Origin: CAYSRM01 sp964475205
GTDB taxonomy: Bacteria > Verrucomicrobiota > Kiritimatiellia > UBA8416 > CAYSRM01
Length of the DNA stretch: 64,000 nucleotides
Assembly: GCA_964475205.1 (NCBI GenBank)
Contig: CAYYVQ010000010.1
Coordinates: forward strand, 7,922 to 71,921
Direction of reading: 5' to 3'
In this document: positions 62,816 to 64,000 of the stretch, one piece after another
Numbering within the stretch: the stretch's first letter is position 1
How the letters are laid out: every line of letters starts with the position of its first letter
Translations under genes and position numbers: made by a program
The notes under the pieces: generated by a model
Seen by the model: the letters and a program-made list of their open reading frames with translations, nothing else
Database searches by the model: none
Told to the model about the DNA's origin: nothing

Positions 62816-64000
62816 ACAAGGCGTCGCCGGTGTTCCGGACGAGCCTCAGCCGTATAAACCGGTAGCATCTCACGTGGCGGATATCCCGCGCTCAGGTATC
62901 CGCGATTTCTTTGAAATCGTCTCATCGCGCAAAGGCGTCATAAGCCTGGGCATCGGAGAGCCTGATTTTACTACTCCATGGCACATCCGGGAAGCGTCAA
63001 TCTACGCGCTCAACCAGGGTGAAACATCCTACACATCCAACCTGGGCCTTTTAGAACTACGCGAAGGCATTTCCGAATACGTCAGCAAAATGTTCCGCGC
63101 TGAATACAGCCCGGACAACGAAATACTTGTGACTGTGGGAGTCAGCGAGGCGCTCGATCTCGCTCTCAGAGCCATTGTCGAACCCGGCGACGAGATTATC
63201 TACCATCAACCATGCTACGTTTCCTACTCTCCAACAATAACCCTGGCCCACGGCATACCTGTCCCGGTGGCAGTGTCCCGCGAAAACAATTTCCGCTTGA
63301 AAACCGAAGATCTTGAAAGGGCCATAACCCCAAGAACGAAAGCCTTAATCATCAACTTCCCAACCAACCCCACGGGCGCAGTCCTGACCAGAGAGGATCG
63401 CGACAACATTGCCGGGCTGGCAATCGAAAATAATCTGATCGTAATATCCGACGCGATTTACTCTGAACTCACCTACAATGATGAAAGGTTCAACCTGGTT
63501 TCCCTGCCCGAAATGAAAGACCGAACAATATTTCTGCACGGTTTTTCAAAAGCCTGGGCTATGACCGGATTCAGGGCCGGATTTGCCTGCGCTCCGCCTA
63601 TTCTGATTGAAGCAATGATGAAAATCCATCAGTACACAATGCTATGCGCTCCGGTACTCAGCCAGAAGGCTGCAATAGAAGCGTTGACCAATGGCAGAAA
63701 AGATATCCGGGAGATGCTCAACCAGTACCGAATACGCCGCAACTACATCCACGCCGCGCTCAACGAATCAGGCCTGACATGCCACCTGCCCCAGGGTGCA
63801 TTCTACGCCTTTCCATATATCGGGCACACCGGCATGACCTCGCAGGAATTCTCGCTTGGGCTCCTGGAAAAGGAAAATGTCGCCTGCGTTCCCGGCACAG
63901 CCTTCGGTCCGGCGGGAGAAGGATTTCTGCGCTGCTCGTTCGCCACAGACATGGAAAAGATCAAGGAGGCCATGAAACGCCTCTCGAATTTTGTGTCAAA
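62790..64000 (+). CDS. Class I/II PLP aminotransferase, 3' end cut by window edge
   Basis: The frame is open from an ATG at 62790 (GAGAAGGAAC just before it) to the window edge: 403 codons, near full length for the family. Fold-type I blocks are GIGEPDFTTPWHIREA, VTVGVSEALDLALRAIVEPG, INFPTNPTGAVLTREDRD, SDAIYSELTYN, the PLP lysine (Lys254) in HGFSKAWAMTGFRAGFACA and the C-terminal Arg block LRCSFATDMEKIKEAM. It resembles AspC-like and Lrp-linked archaeal/firmicute aminotransferases; the substrate is not clear. It overlaps the Lrp/AsnC regulator by 26 bases. Confidence 0.95.
   Translation, partial: MKDLKSALKQGVAGVPDEPQPYKPVASHVADIPRSGIRDFFEIVSSRKGVISLGIGEPDFTTPWHIREASIYALNQGETSYTSNLGLLELREGISEYVSKMFRAEYSPDNEILVTVGVSEALDLALRAIVEPGDEIIYHQPCYVSYSPTITLAHGIPVPVAVSRENNFRLKTEDLERAITPRTKALIINFPTNPTGAVLTREDRDNIAGLAIENNLIVISDAIYSELTYNDERFNLVSLPEMKDRTIFLHGFSKAWAMTGFRAGFACAPPILIEAMMKIHQYTMLCAPVLSQKAAIEALTNGRKDIREMLNQYRIRRNYIHAALNESGLTCHLPQGAFYAFPYIGHTGMTSQEFSLGLLEKENVACVPGTAFGPAGEGFLRCSFATDMEKIKEAMKRLSNFVS

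Noticed and set aside
1..64000. CRISPR arrays, tRNA/rRNA genes, prophage or integrase modules
   Set aside because: No regularly spaced repeats, cloverleaf-like genes, transposase, integrase or phage structural genes were seen while reading both strands.

Overview
The window is a dense, mostly minus-strand stretch of bacterial chromosome from a Gram-negative (diderm) organism. Diderm signs are a nearly complete type II secretion (T2SS) cluster with an outer-membrane secretin, lipoprotein and periplasmic signal peptides, and BON domains. A B12-dependent (class II) ribonucleotide reductase beside a PyrK-dependent dihydroorotate dehydrogenase suggests anaerobic or oxygen-independent nucleotide synthesis. 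GlnS and GltX occur together. The gene styles (DUF6132-thioredoxin fusion, PHP-glycosyltransferase fusion, large hypothetical secreted proteins, PilO-like T2SS subunits) suggest a PVC-group bacterium such as Kiritimatiellota or Lentisphaerota; this is inference. I saw no tRNA, rRNA, CRISPR array, transposase or prophage gene.

Layout. 1-2.1 kb: a truncated transglutaminase-like gene overlapping a membrane-anchored thioredoxin. 2.5-9 kb: an operon of ROK kinase, Ppx, Ppk1 and an unassigned, possibly TIM-barrel protein (polyphosphate metabolism). 9.2-11.7 kb: a plus-strand PHP-glycosyltransferase fusion. 11.7-15.1 kb: ptsI, zwf and a 61-residue zinc-ribbon-like protein. 15.2-16.1 kb: a small protein and an exported thioredoxin-like protein, ended by a strong terminator. 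16.4-17.9 kb: a six-BON-domain lipoprotein. 17.96-18.55 kb: a gene-free, highly structured stretch closed by a long terminal stem, followed directly by a four-helix membrane protein with a basic tail. Together these look like an OLE RNA and its partner OapA, and are the outstanding feature of the window. 19.3-25.6 kb: nrdJ, pyrK, pyrD and a membrane-anchored hypothetical gene, with two NrdR-box-like sites upstream of nrdJ. 25.9-31.3 kb: an APH-family kinase, then gltX, glnS and der. 31.4-41.3 kb: a 1271-residue hybrid histidine kinase, a phosphohexomutase, galactokinase, thiD (minus) and a large secreted hypothetical. 41.3-47.3 kb: argJ, argB, argD, argG and a CvpA-like membrane protein. 47.6-48.4 kb: rplM-rpsI. 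48.5-59.3 kb: T2SS genes gspE, F, G, H, I, J, K, L, M and D. 59.3-61.9 kb: trmJ, a periplasmic helical protein, an anti-sigma factor and an ECF sigma factor. 62.3-64 kb: an Lrp/AsnC regulator overlapping a class I aminotransferase that runs off the end.

Many adjacent genes overlap by 4-26 bases (ROK-ppx-ppk, pyrD-hypothetical, argB-argD-argG, gspH to gspM, anti-sigma pair, Lrp-aminotransferase), so translational coupling is the rule. Several start sites below were chosen from Shine-Dalgarno positions and family length rather than the longest open frame. All functional names come from motif recognition without database searches.
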